From Legionella genomosp. 1 (GTDB lineage Bacteria > Pseudomonadota > Gammaproteobacteria > Legionellales > Legionellaceae), in contig CAMDBQ010000014.1 in NCBI GenBank assembly GCA_945889365.1, forward strand, positions 1 to 15,169: a DNA stretch of 15,169 nucleotides, in the 5' to 3' direction. This document shows, in pieces, positions 1 to 6,979 of the stretch. The translations under genes were made by a program, and so were the position numbers. Numbering within the stretch: position 1 is the first letter of the stretch; each line of letters begins with the position of its first letter. The notes under the pieces are model-generated. The model was given only the letters and a program-made list of their open reading frames with translations, was not told the origin of the DNA and searched no databases.

Positions 1-483
1 GATAATTTAACGGCATTCCCCCCCAACGACGTTGCCTTAATCAATGGCATAGGTAATCAAGTAGGACGGCAACAGTTATTTGAAAAATTTAAGGCCCAAG
101 GCTATTATTTCCCAGTCTTGATTCACCCTCATGCTTGCATCGATCCAACGGTTACATTGGATGAAGGTGCGCAGGTTATGGCAGGGGCAGTGATCCAGAT
201 AGATACCTGTATAGGCAAAAATGTGATTATTAATACGCGAGCTAGCGTTGATCACGATTGTATCATTGAGGATCACGTACACATTGGTCCAGGGGCTATA
301 TTGTGCGGGCATGTGCATGCAAAAAAAGGCGCATTCATTGCTAGTGGAGCTATCGTCATCATTGGAATTGAGCTGGGTGAACATGCGATTGCTGGGGCGG
401 GAGCATCTATTGTGCGCAATGTTGAACCTGGGCAGGTTATTTTGCCCGCAGCGATTCGTAAGTATCATGGAGAAGCAGTATGA
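1..483 (+). CDS. Sugar O/N-acyltransferase, NeuD/PglD family (5' end missing)
   Basis: The reading frame is open from base 1, so the true start and the N-terminal nucleotide-binding part lie outside the window; 160 residues plus stop are visible. The visible part begins with a PglD-like linker (LINGIGN, residues 14-20) and continues as a left-handed beta-helix of hexapeptide repeats. The segment ASVDHDCIIEDHVHIGPGA holds the His-Asp pair (His85) that acts as general base in PglD. Proteins of this family transfer acetyl from acetyl-CoA to an amino sugar or nonulosonate precursor in the cytoplasm. Next to PtmE- and LegF-like genes, a LegH-type N-acetylation of a legionaminate precursor is the likeliest job, but O-acetylation cannot be excluded. 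The stop overlaps the next start (ATGA), showing operon coupling. The family call is firm; the substrate is inference. Confidence 0.85.
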   Translation, partial: DNLTAFPPNDVALINGIGNQVGRQQLFEKFKAQGYYFPVLIHPHACIDPTVTLDEGAQVMAGAVIQIDTCIGKNVIINTRASVDHDCIIEDHVHIGPGAILCGHVHAKKGAFIASGAIVIIGIELGEHAIAGAGASIVRNVEPGQVILPAAIRKYHGEAV

Positions 484-1526
484 AACATTGGCAAACCTTA
501 CTCATCCGTCCTGAGACCACTATGGAAGCTGCGATCGAGGTTCTGGATCGTGGTGCGCAACGTATTGTGCTGGTGGTTGATACAGAATTGCGTTTATTAG
601 GGACGGTGACAGATGGTGACATACGCTGCGCATTGATCAAACGCATGCCGATGGATCTGCCTGTACAGCAGATCATGTGCGAAACACCGAAAACAGCGCA
701 TGTTGATTGGAGTAAGGAACTGATTCTCGCAACCATGGAGAAATATCAGCTATTACAGATCCCCATTGTGGATACCCATAATCAAATCGTCGGTTTAGAA
801 ACCTTGCATGACATATTAAAAAAACGGCACCGTGATAACCCGGTGTTTTTAATAGCCGGTGGTCTAGGCACGCGCTTGCATCCTTTAACACAAGATTGTC
901 CTAAACCCTTGCTAAAAGTAGGTGAGAAACCTATTTTAGAGCTTATTTTAGAGCGTTTTATTGATGCAGGCTTTCACCGCTTTTTTATTTCAACACATTA
1001 CATGCCCGAAATGATTAACGCCCATTTTGGCGATGGCAGTCGATGGGGTGTTACGATTCGTTATGTTCATGAAGAGCATCCCTTAGGCACCGCCGGTGCG
1101 TTGGGATTGTTACCACACGACGAGATTGATTTGCCTTTATTCATGATGAATGGCGATTTGCTCACCTCATTAGATTTTCAAAATTTACTGGATTTTCATC
1201 ATGAACAAGATGCCCTTGCGACTGTTTGCGTCCGAGAATATGAGCACCGTGTACCTTTTGGCGTGATGAGCTTCGAGGGTCATCGCATCACAGGAATCGT
1301 TGAAAAGCCAGTACATCGTTCATTTATTAATGCCGGGATTTATTTGCTATCTCCTGAGTTTACTCGCAGCGTCAAGCCTGGCGTGCGTGTTGATATGCCT
1401 GACTTGCTTCAGCGCCATATCAATCAAGGAAGCGCTGTTAACATGTTCCCCATTCATGAATATTGGTTGGATATCGGGCGAATGGATGATTTCAAACAAG
1501 CCCAGGAAGACGTGACGTTTTTATGA
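480..1526 (+). CDS. ptmE: CBS-domain sugar-1-phosphate nucleotidyltransferase, PtmE-like
   Basis: The protein has 348 residues in two parts. Residues 1-115 are a pair of CBS motifs (VTDGDIR at 43-49 closes the first). Residues 121-348 are a nucleotidyltransferase domain with AGGLGTRL (126-133), PKPLLKVGEKPI (141-152), HPLGTAGAL (200-208), NGD (224-226, metal binding), EKP (275-277) and WLDIGR (329-334). In Campylobacter jejuni the same architecture is PtmE, a glucosamine-1-phosphate guanylyltransferase that makes GDP-GlcN for legionaminic acid. The CBS pair may sense nucleotides. The start overlaps the upstream stop (ATGA) and the stop overlaps the LegF-like start in the same way, so the three genes are translationally coupled. 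GDP rather than UDP or dTDP as leaving group is inferred from family and context, not seen directly. Confidence 0.85.
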   Translation: MKHWQTLLIRPETTMEAAIEVLDRGAQRIVLVVDTELRLLGTVTDGDIRCALIKRMPMDLPVQQIMCETPKTAHVDWSKELILATMEKYQLLQIPIVDTHNQIVGLETLHDILKKRHRDNPVFLIAGGLGTRLHPLTQDCPKPLLKVGEKPILELILERFIDAGFHRFFISTHYMPEMINAHFGDGSRWGVTIRYVHEEHPLGTAGALGLLPHDEIDLPLFMMNGDLLTSLDFQNLLDFHHEQDALATVCVREYEHRVPFGVMSFEGHRITGIVEKPVHRSFINAGIYLLSPEFTRSVKPGVRVDMPDLLQRHINQGSAVNMFPIHEYWLDIGRMDDFKQAQEDVTFL

Positions 1527-2248
1527 TTAATCAAAAAAAAGTATTGGCTATTATCCCGGCTAGGGGCGGAAGCAAAGGTTTGCCAGGTAAAAATATCCGC
1601 CCTTTGCAGGGGGTGCCTTTAGTCGCATGGCCGATAAAAGCGGCGTTAAATTCACGCTACATCGATAGCGTTATCGTTACAACCGATGATGCTAATATCG
1701 CCAAAATAGCTCAAGAGTATGGTGCGGACGTTCCTTTTATGCGGCCGGCACATTTAGCCATCGATACCTCGCCTTCATCCGAGGCGGTGATCCATGCCCT
1801 TGATTTTTGTACAGAGCGTGATGGCGCATACGATTATATTGTTTTATTGGAGCCAACATCGCCGTTAACCGAATCAACGGATATTGATCGTGCGCTAGAA
1901 ATGCTGATTGAACAAGAGGGTTGGGCCATTGTCGGGGCAAGCAAAGTGGGGTCATCACACCCTGTATATTGCGCAACAATTGGGACGGATCAATTTTTAA
2001 AACCGTTTAATCGCGACAGTTTTGAAAAACCAATTAGACGACAGGATGTGGACGATCTGTATTTTTTTGAAGGGTCACTTTATATCTCTGACGTGAATAA
2101 ATACCGCGAAACAGCAACGTTCTATCATGAGCGAACACTGCCTTATGTTGTGCCGGCCTGGAAATCCTTGGAAATTGATACCTTGCTGGATTTTCTGATG
2201 ATTGAGGCAGTGCTTAATAATAATGATATACTGCGAACCACAAACTGA
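1523..2248 (+). CDS. legF: CMP-N,N'-diacetyllegionaminate synthetase (LegF/PtmB type)
   Basis: This 241-residue cytidylyltransferase of the NeuA/CMP-KDO family activates a nonulosonic acid with CTP so that a glycosyltransferase can use it. Family signatures are IPARGGSKGLPGKN (11-24, the CTP-binding loop), TTDD (53-56), LLEPTSPL (108-115), RRQD (172-175) and EIDTLLDF (217-224, with the metal-binding Asp). Its length matches single-domain bacterial synthetases; there is no C-terminal esterase domain. Adjacent PtmE-, PtmA- and amidotransferase-type genes point to legionaminate rather than N-acetylneuraminate, but sequence by eye cannot exclude the latter or pseudaminate. The start overlaps the upstream stop by ATGA. 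Confidence 0.87.
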   Translation: MINQKKVLAIIPARGGSKGLPGKNIRPLQGVPLVAWPIKAALNSRYIDSVIVTTDDANIAKIAQEYGADVPFMRPAHLAIDTSPSSEAVIHALDFCTERDGAYDYIVLLEPTSPLTESTDIDRALEMLIEQEGWAIVGASKVGSSHPVYCATIGTDQFLKPFNRDSFEKPIRRQDVDDLYFFEGSLYISDVNKYRETATFYHERTLPYVVPAWKSLEIDTLLDFLMIEAVLNNNDILRTTN

Positions 2249-2267
2249 TGTTACCGGATCATTGAAC

Positions 2268-3584
2268 ATGAACTTCAAACAACGCTTACTAAACGTCATC
2301 CCTGGCGGCGCGCACACCTATTCCCGCGGCCATGATCAATACCCAGAAAATGCTCCGCAAATCATGACGCGAGGCAAGGGCGCTTATACTTATGATGATC
2401 AAAATAAAGAATACCTGGATTACGGCATGGCTTTGCGTGCAGTCAATATTGGCTATGCTGAGGACGAAATCGATCTGGCGGCCTTTGAACAAATTAAAAA
2501 TGGCAATAACTTGACCCGCGCCTCAATGATTGAATTGCAAGCCGCTGAATTACTGGTTGATTTAATCGACAGCATCGACATGGTCAAATTCACCAAAAAT
2601 GGCTCAACCGCCGTATCAGCTGCCGTAAAATTAGCTAGAGCCTACACAGGACGCACCTTGATAGCACGCTGCGCGGAGCAACCTTTTTTCTCCTACGACG
2701 ACTGGTTTATTGCATCCACCCCGATAACCCGCGGCATTCCTAATAACATTATCGAACAAACCAGGCTGTTTGGTTACAACAACATGGCCTCATTGGAACA
2801 ACTGATCGCTGAATATCCCGATCAATTTGCCTGTGTTGTTTTAGAGCCTAGCGCAGTAGAACACCCCGCACCCTCATTAACTCATCCTGGGGAAACGTAT
2901 TTGCATGACGTCCAACGCTTATGCAAAAAGCATGGCATTGTATTTATCCTGGATGAAATGATCACGGGTTTTCGTTGGGATCTAAAAGGCGCACAACATT
3001 ATTACAACATCCAAGCTGATTTATGCACCTTCGGGAAAGCCATAGCGAATGGATTTTCTGTTGCCGCGGTTGCTGGCAAGCGTGAAATCATGGAGTTGGG
3101 TTCAATTGAATTTGCAGGACGTGAGCGTTTATTTTTACTTTCCACCACTCACGGCGCAGAAATGTCAGGACTCGGTGCGTTTGTAAAAACAATGGAATTG
3201 CTGCAACGAGATCAGGTTGTGAATCACATTTGGACCTACGGACAACAACTCATTGATTTAATTAACACCAAAGCGGCCAAAGCAGGCCTTTCCGAATTCT
3301 TCAAAGCTGGCGGTGTTGCCTGTTCACCATGGTATGCGACGCTGGACCAAACTGGCACGGCATCGCTAGCCTTGCGAACGCTGTTTTCACAAGAAATGAT
3401 TAAGCAGGGCGTGTTAATGCCCTGGCTTGCCATATGCCATCGGCATGGCGAGATTGAGCTGGAAAAAACATCCATCGCATTGGAAAAAGCATTGGATGTT
3501 TACGCACAAGCCATTGAACAAGGTTCAACAAACGGCTTGTTACAAGGTGATATTATTAAACCGGTATTCAGACGTTTTAACTAA
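2268..3584 (+). CDS. PLP-dependent class III aminotransferase, glutamate-1-semialdehyde 2,1-aminomutase-like
   Basis: From the ATG at 2268 the protein has 438 residues, close to GSA-aminomutase length (about 430). That start gives MNFKQRLLNVIPGGAH, the usual beginning of such enzymes; a longer frame back to 2202 would run into legF. Seen are the PLP-phosphate segment NGSTAVSAAVKLAR (111-124), DEMITGFR (229-236) with the Asp that binds the pyridine nitrogen, and TFGKAIANG with the Schiff-base Lys257. The family moves or transfers amino groups on small aldehydes or sugars. Within a nonulosonate operon it is unlikely to be the tetrapyrrole HemL; a role in making an amino sugar or an unusual amino substituent is more plausible, but the substrate is unknown. 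It lies 19 bases after legF and 55 bases before the SDR gene. Confidence 0.8.
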   Translation: MNFKQRLLNVIPGGAHTYSRGHDQYPENAPQIMTRGKGAYTYDDQNKEYLDYGMALRAVNIGYAEDEIDLAAFEQIKNGNNLTRASMIELQAAELLVDLIDSIDMVKFTKNGSTAVSAAVKLARAYTGRTLIARCAEQPFFSYDDWFIASTPITRGIPNNIIEQTRLFGYNNMASLEQLIAEYPDQFACVVLEPSAVEHPAPSLTHPGETYLHDVQRLCKKHGIVFILDEMITGFRWDLKGAQHYYNIQADLCTFGKAIANGFSVAAVAGKREIMELGSIEFAGRERLFLLSTTHGAEMSGLGAFVKTMELLQRDQVVNHIWTYGQQLIDLINTKAAKAGLSEFFKAGGVACSPWYATLDQTGTASLALRTLFSQEMIKQGVLMPWLAICHRHGEIELEKTSIALEKALDVYAQAIEQGSTNGLLQGDIIKPVFRRFN

Positions 3585-3639
3585 AATACGGTCGCGGCTC
3601 GGATAACAAACGTGATGACCAAAATCAAAGGCATAATGT

Positions 3640-4401
3640 ATGAACACACTTTTAAACAATAAAGTCATCCTGGTGACCGGCGGCGCAGGTCTTCTCGGTA
3701 CAGAATTTATAAAAGCAATTGCGTCCAGCGGTGGCATTGCCATCATTGCCGATGTGAATGATACAGCCGGTCTTGATTTAAAAGAAAAAACAGCAAAATC
3801 TGAGTACATCAATTTGGATATTACTAACAAACAATCCATTGTGCAGGCGATTGAATCGGTTTCAAACCAATACGGCAAAATCGATGCGCTGGTGAATAAT
3901 GCTTATCCCCGCAACAATCACTATGGCCGATCATTAATGGACGTAGAATACAGCGACTTTTGTGACAATCTGAATTTGAATTTAGGCGGCTATTTTTTAA
4001 CCTCACAACAGTTCGCCAGCTACTTCCTGCGACAAGGACACGGCAATATTATTAACATGGCCTCCATCTACGGTGTTGTCGCACCTAAATTTGAAATTTA
4101 TGACAATACCCAGATGACCATGCCAGTAGAATACGCCGTGGTTAAATCAGGACTGATCCACCTCACCAAATATTTTGCGAAATTTTTTAAGGGCAAAAAC
4201 ATCCGGATTAATTCATTAAGCCCCGGAGGCATTATGGACGCTCAGCCCGAAGCGTTTCTTGAGGCGTATCGCGAGGTATGCTTAAACCAAGGGATGCTGG
4301 ATAAAACTGATTTAGTCGGCTCCTTGCTTTATTTGCTTTCAGACCTGTCTCGATGCGTTAATGGCCAAAATTTAATAGTCGATGATGGATTTACTCTTTA
4401 A
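3640..4401 (+). CDS. ptmA: Short-chain dehydrogenase/reductase, PtmA-like
   Basis: This 253-residue protein is a classical SDR with a Rossmann fold. The NAD(P)-binding motif TGGAGLLG is at 13-20, the NNAYP motif (a variant of NNAG) at 86-90, the catalytic Ser at 142 (ASIYG), and Tyr165-x3-Lys169 completes the catalytic set. The C-terminal SPGG (194-197) and VDDGFTL ending are also typical. The best contextual match is PtmA, an SDR-annotated protein of the Campylobacter legionaminate/flagellin-modification cluster, found there near PtmE and PtmB as here. The exact reaction is not settled by sequence. The start is chosen because AAAGG (3627-3631) lies 8 bases upstream. The amidotransferase gene follows after 12 bases. 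Confidence 0.82.
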   Translation: MNTLLNNKVILVTGGAGLLGTEFIKAIASSGGIAIIADVNDTAGLDLKEKTAKSEYINLDITNKQSIVQAIESVSNQYGKIDALVNNAYPRNNHYGRSLMDVEYSDFCDNLNLNLGGYFLTSQQFASYFLRQGHGNIINMASIYGVVAPKFEIYDNTQMTMPVEYAVVKSGLIHLTKYFAKFFKGKNIRINSLSPGGIMDAQPEAFLEAYREVCLNQGMLDKTDLVGSLLYLLSDLSRCVNGQNLIVDDGFTL

Positions 4402-4413
4402 CTCAGGTGTTTT

Positions 4414-5595
4414 ATGACCACAAAATTAAAACGATGCTCCAATTGCTTACTGCCAGAAACGTATGAAACCATTGAATTCGATAACAATGGCATGTGCAAT
4501 ATTTGTAACTCCGCCAAAATAAAAAACGAGCAAATTGACTGGACTGCACGAAAAAAACTGCTGGATCAATTGATTGAAAAATACCGTGGAAAGGGCGATT
4601 ACGATTGTATCATTCCATTTAGTGGCGGCAAGGACAGCACGTTTCAGCTGTTATATCTGATGAAAGAATACAATATCAAACCACTGGTCGTTCGATTCAA
4701 CCATGGTTTCATGCGCCAGGTTATTGCTGACAACAATCAACGCACGTTTAAAAAACTCGGTGTTGACGTCATTGATTTCACACCCAATTGGCAAATCGTC
4801 AAAAAATTAATGCTCGAATCGTTTATCCGAAAAACAGATTTCTGCTGGCACTGCCATACCGGGATTTATTCATACCCCATGCAAATTGCCATTAAATACA
4901 ATGTACCCTTGATTTTCTGGGGCGAACCCCAGGCTGAATTAACGGCCTATTACGATTACCTGAATGACGAAATTGAATACGAAGACGAAAAGAAATTCAA
5001 TATGATCCGAAATTTAGGCATATCAGCCGACGACATGTACGGCATGATCAACAAACCAGACGATCCCATCGATCGCCGTGATTTAAACCCCTTCACATAC
5101 CCACCGCTGCGTGACTTAAAGAAACTCGGTTATGCCTCTGTCTGTCTGGGCAGCTTTATCCCGTGGGATTATGAAGCCAATACGCGCTGGATCAAAAAAG
5201 AACTGGGCTGGCAATCAGACGAGCTTGAAGGCGTACCAAACGAGGTGAATACAACCGGTGAAAAGATCGAGTGTTTCCTCCAAGGGACTCGCGATTACAT
5301 AAAATACATCAAACGCGGCTATAGCCGAATTACGCAAATCAATTCCATCAAGTTGAGAAACGGTAAGACCACCAAAGAAGAAGCTGAAAAATGGAATGCC
5401 ATTGAAGGGCACAAACCTGAGTCATTAGACGTATTTTTAAGTTATGTCGGGCTCACAGAAGATGAATTCAATACCATAGTCAAACCCATGGCCATACCAC
5501 CCTATGAACATGACTTTGAAAATAACCCCAAAGCAAAACCGGTTTGGGATACCATACAATGGTATAGAGAAGGCGAAAAGACGAATGTAAAGTAG
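4414..5595 (+). CDS. N-acetyl sugar amidotransferase (PseA/WbpG/PtmG type PP-loop enzyme)
   Basis: This 393-residue enzyme carries the PP-loop SGGKDS at 70-75, which activates the sugar acetamido group with ATP. Cysteine pairs C8-x2-C11 and C28-x2-C31 form a likely N-terminal zinc site; C144 and C147 (CWHC) lie near the active centre. Relatives PseA, PtmG and WbpG convert an acetamido group to acetamidino, with ammonia supplied by dedicated HisH/HisF-like proteins. Both partners are found here at 6356-7728, separated from this gene by vapBC. The likely product is an acetimidoyl derivative of legionaminic acid, such as is known in Legionella pneumophila LPS. The TAG stop is followed at once by a GC hairpin. 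Family is firm; the nonulosonate substrate is inferred from context. Confidence 0.88.
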   Translation: MTTKLKRCSNCLLPETYETIEFDNNGMCNICNSAKIKNEQIDWTARKKLLDQLIEKYRGKGDYDCIIPFSGGKDSTFQLLYLMKEYNIKPLVVRFNHGFMRQVIADNNQRTFKKLGVDVIDFTPNWQIVKKLMLESFIRKTDFCWHCHTGIYSYPMQIAIKYNVPLIFWGEPQAELTAYYDYLNDEIEYEDEKKFNMIRNLGISADDMYGMINKPDDPIDRRDLNPFTYPPLRDLKKLGYASVCLGSFIPWDYEANTRWIKKELGWQSDELEGVPNEVNTTGEKIECFLQGTRDYIKYIKRGYSRITQINSIKLRNGKTTKEEAEKWNAIEGHKPESLDVFLSYVGLTEDEFNTIVKPMAIPPYEHDFENNPKAKPVWDTIQWYREGEKTNVK

Positions 5596-5614
5596 GGGCA
5601 CGCGGCGCGCGCCC
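5596..5614 (+). terminator. GC-rich hairpin after the amidotransferase stop (possible terminator or attenuator)
   Basis: Directly after the stop codon, GGGC (5596-5599) pairs with GCCC (5611-5614) and CGC (5601-5603) with GCG (5607-5609), with one A-C mismatch and the triloop GGC. The inner GGCGCGCGCC (5604-5613) is itself a perfect palindrome. The hairpin is followed by TTCCCT rather than a run of T, so as an intrinsic terminator it is weak; it could slow or partly end transcription, or protect the upstream mRNA 3' end. It stands out from the AT-rich surroundings. Confidence 0.35.
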
Positions 5615-5659
5615 TTCCCTCAAACATCGTGATCTCTGCAACAAGGGGCTGTGTGGCAT

Positions 5660-5688
5660 TTGACTACATACCCCGCAATGTATACACT
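5660..5688 (+). promoter_or_regulatory. Sigma70-type promoter for vapBC
   Basis: TTGACT (5660-5665) and TACACT (5683-5688) are separated by exactly 17 bases, a good fit to the sigma70 consensus. Transcription would start near 5695, some 25 bases before the vapB start at 5720. The same transcript would run on into hisH, which follows vapC by one base. Confidence 0.6.
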
Positions 5689-5703
5689 AACAATATATAC
5701 ATT
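5677..5703. promoter_or_regulatory. Inverted-repeat operator for VapBC autoregulation
   Basis: AATGTATA (5677-5684) and TATACATT (5696-5703) are perfect 8-bp inverted arms with an 11-bp spacer. The pair overlaps the -10 box and start region of the predicted vapBC promoter. VapB antitoxins of the AbrB-fold class bind such palindromes as dimers with VapC and repress their own operon, so this is the expected operator. Binding itself is inferred. Confidence 0.6.
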
Positions 5704-5719
5704 ATCTGGAGTTATTCTC

Positions 5720-5950
5720 ATGAAAATGGCCAAAGTATTTAAATCAGGTAATTCACAAGCGGTGAGACTTCCCAAGGAATTTCAATTCCATAGTAAAGAA
5801 GTTGAGATTTTCCGACGAGGCGACAATATTATTCTTCATGAAAAACCGGCTAATTTAAAACACGCATTTGAATTATTAGGCAGCATGCCTGCAGACTTTT
5901 TCTCCAATGGACGGCAAGACCTACCTCCACAAGAAAGGGATTTCTTTTAA
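5720..5950 (+). CDS. vapB: VapB-type antitoxin (AbrB/MazE fold)
   Basis: The 76-residue protein begins MKMAKVFKSGNSQAVRLPKE, the swapped-hairpin AbrB DNA-binding domain of VapB antitoxins (residues 1-45). The C-terminal 30 residues (ELLGSMPADFF onward) would wrap around the toxin. The start at 5720 is preferred over an in-frame ATG at 5651 because GGAG (5708-5711) lies 8 bases upstream, the N-terminus then matches the family exactly, and the longer frame would contain the promoter and operator. The stop overlaps the vapC start (TAATG), the usual coupling in such pairs. It neutralises VapC and should repress the operon through the palindrome at 5677-5703. Confidence 0.88.
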   Translation: MKMAKVFKSGNSQAVRLPKEFQFHSKEVEIFRRGDNIILHEKPANLKHAFELLGSMPADFFSNGRQDLPPQERDFF

Positions 5951-6354
5951 TGACATTACGTTATTTATTAGATACCAATATATGCATTTATATTGCCAAA
6001 CAAAGGCCGCTGAGCGTCTTACAACGATTTGAGCATTTAGAAGTGGGTGCTGTGGCCATGTCAATTGTGACCTATGGGGAACTGTTGTATGGCGCTGAAA
6101 AAAGCCAACATAGAAAACAATCCATGGAAAAGCTTGAAGAATTAGCCACCTTAATCCCTCCGTTGCCATTATCTATTGAGGTTGGTAAGCATTATGCTCA
6201 AATTCGAGCAGGCTTGGAAAAGCAGGGCCGACCCATTGGAAATAATGACCTATGGATTTCAGCACACGCATTGGCATTAAATACAATGTTAGTCACAAAT
6301 AATTTAAAAGAATTTTCCAGAGTTGAAAATTTGAACGTTGAAAACTGGATTTAA
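5950..6354 (+). CDS. vapC: VapC toxin, PIN-domain ribonuclease
   Basis: This 134-residue PIN-domain protein has the conserved acidic centre: Asp8 in LLDTNI, Glu44 in TYGELLYG and Asp100 in GNNDLWI, followed by VTNNLKEF (115-122). These bind Mg2+/Mn2+ for RNA cleavage; characterised VapC toxins of enteric bacteria cut initiator tRNA, though this one's target is unknown. Length and motif spacing are normal, so the toxin looks intact. It is coupled to vapB by a one-base overlap and ends one base before hisH, which is unusual because it joins a toxin-antitoxin pair directly to a polysaccharide gene. Confidence 0.9.
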   Translation: MTLRYLLDTNICIYIAKQRPLSVLQRFEHLEVGAVAMSIVTYGELLYGAEKSQHRKQSMEKLEELATLIPPLPLSIEVGKHYAQIRAGLEKQGRPIGNNDLWISAHALALNTMLVTNNLKEFSRVENLNVENWI

Positions 6355-6355
6355 A

Positions 6356-6979
6356 ATGAATCAAAAAATCGGCATACTAGATTACGGCATGGGAAACATA
6401 AACTCAGTGCATAATGCACTTATGCATTTGGGCTACGATCCAGAAATCGTCAACGACTCCCAATCCATCCAATCCTGCTCGCATCTCATTATCCCAGGCG
6501 TTGGCTCGTATTCAAAAGCCATGGCAAACATCACTGAGCGCGGGTTAAATCTGGATATTATTGAACACACACAAGCTGGCAAGCCACTCCTGGGCATTTG
6601 CTTAGGCATGCAAATACTGTCTGATGATGGAGAAGAGGGCGAGCTTGCTAAGGGTTTAGGTTTTATTAAAGGCCGCGTGCTGCCATTGGATGTCGCGCCA
6701 CTTCCCGTGCCCCATGTTGGCTGGAATTCACTGACGTTTAATTTTGATCATCCTATCTGTCGGAATGTAAAAAAACACGTAGACTTTTACTTTGTGCATT
6801 CTTATTTTTTCAATGCCGAAGACCCACAAAACGTACTCGCACAAACAGAGTATGGTCAACAATTCCCAGCCATTGTTGTCAATAAAAACGTAGTTGGCAT
6901 CCAATTTCACCCTGAAAAAAGTCAGGATAATGGTTTATTACTCATTGAAAATTTCTGCGAATGGGATGGCACATGTTAA
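6356..6979 (+). CDS. hisH: HisH-like glutamine amidotransferase for sugar amidination
   Basis: This 207-residue class I glutaminase has the catalytic triad: nucleophile Cys82 in LLGICLGMQ and His185/Glu187 in FHPEKS. An oxyanion-type loop PGVGSY lies at 47-52. It begins MNQKIGILDYGMGN, typical of HisH. The start at 6356 is chosen over an in-frame ATG at 6338 inside vapC. No good ribosome site is visible, so translation probably depends on termination of vapC one base upstream. Beside a PP-loop sugar amidotransferase and a HisF-like gene lacking a histidine-pathway residue, it should release ammonia from glutamine for acetamidino formation, not for histidine synthesis. The next gene overlaps its end by 7 bases. 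Confidence 0.88.
   Translation: MNQKIGILDYGMGNINSVHNALMHLGYDPEIVNDSQSIQSCSHLIIPGVGSYSKAMANITERGLNLDIIEHTQAGKPLLGICLGMQILSDDGEEGELAKGLGFIKGRVLPLDVAPLPVPHVGWNSLTFNFDHPICRNVKKHVDFYFVHSYFFNAEDPQNVLAQTEYGQQFPAIVVNKNVVGIQFHPEKSQDNGLLLIENFCEWDGTC

Noticed and set aside
76..468. Minus-strand open frame opposite the acyltransferase
   Set aside because: It mirrors the real gene on the other strand, has cysteine- and histidine-rich low-complexity content and no recognisable domain.
2202..2267. N-terminal extension of the aminotransferase
   Set aside because: It would overlap legF by 47 bases, and the 22 extra residues do not resemble the family N-terminus; the ATG at 2268 fits.
5651..5719. Longer VapB beginning at 5651
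   Set aside because: The region holds the promoter and operator, and the ATG at 5720 has a ribosome site and matches VapB starts.
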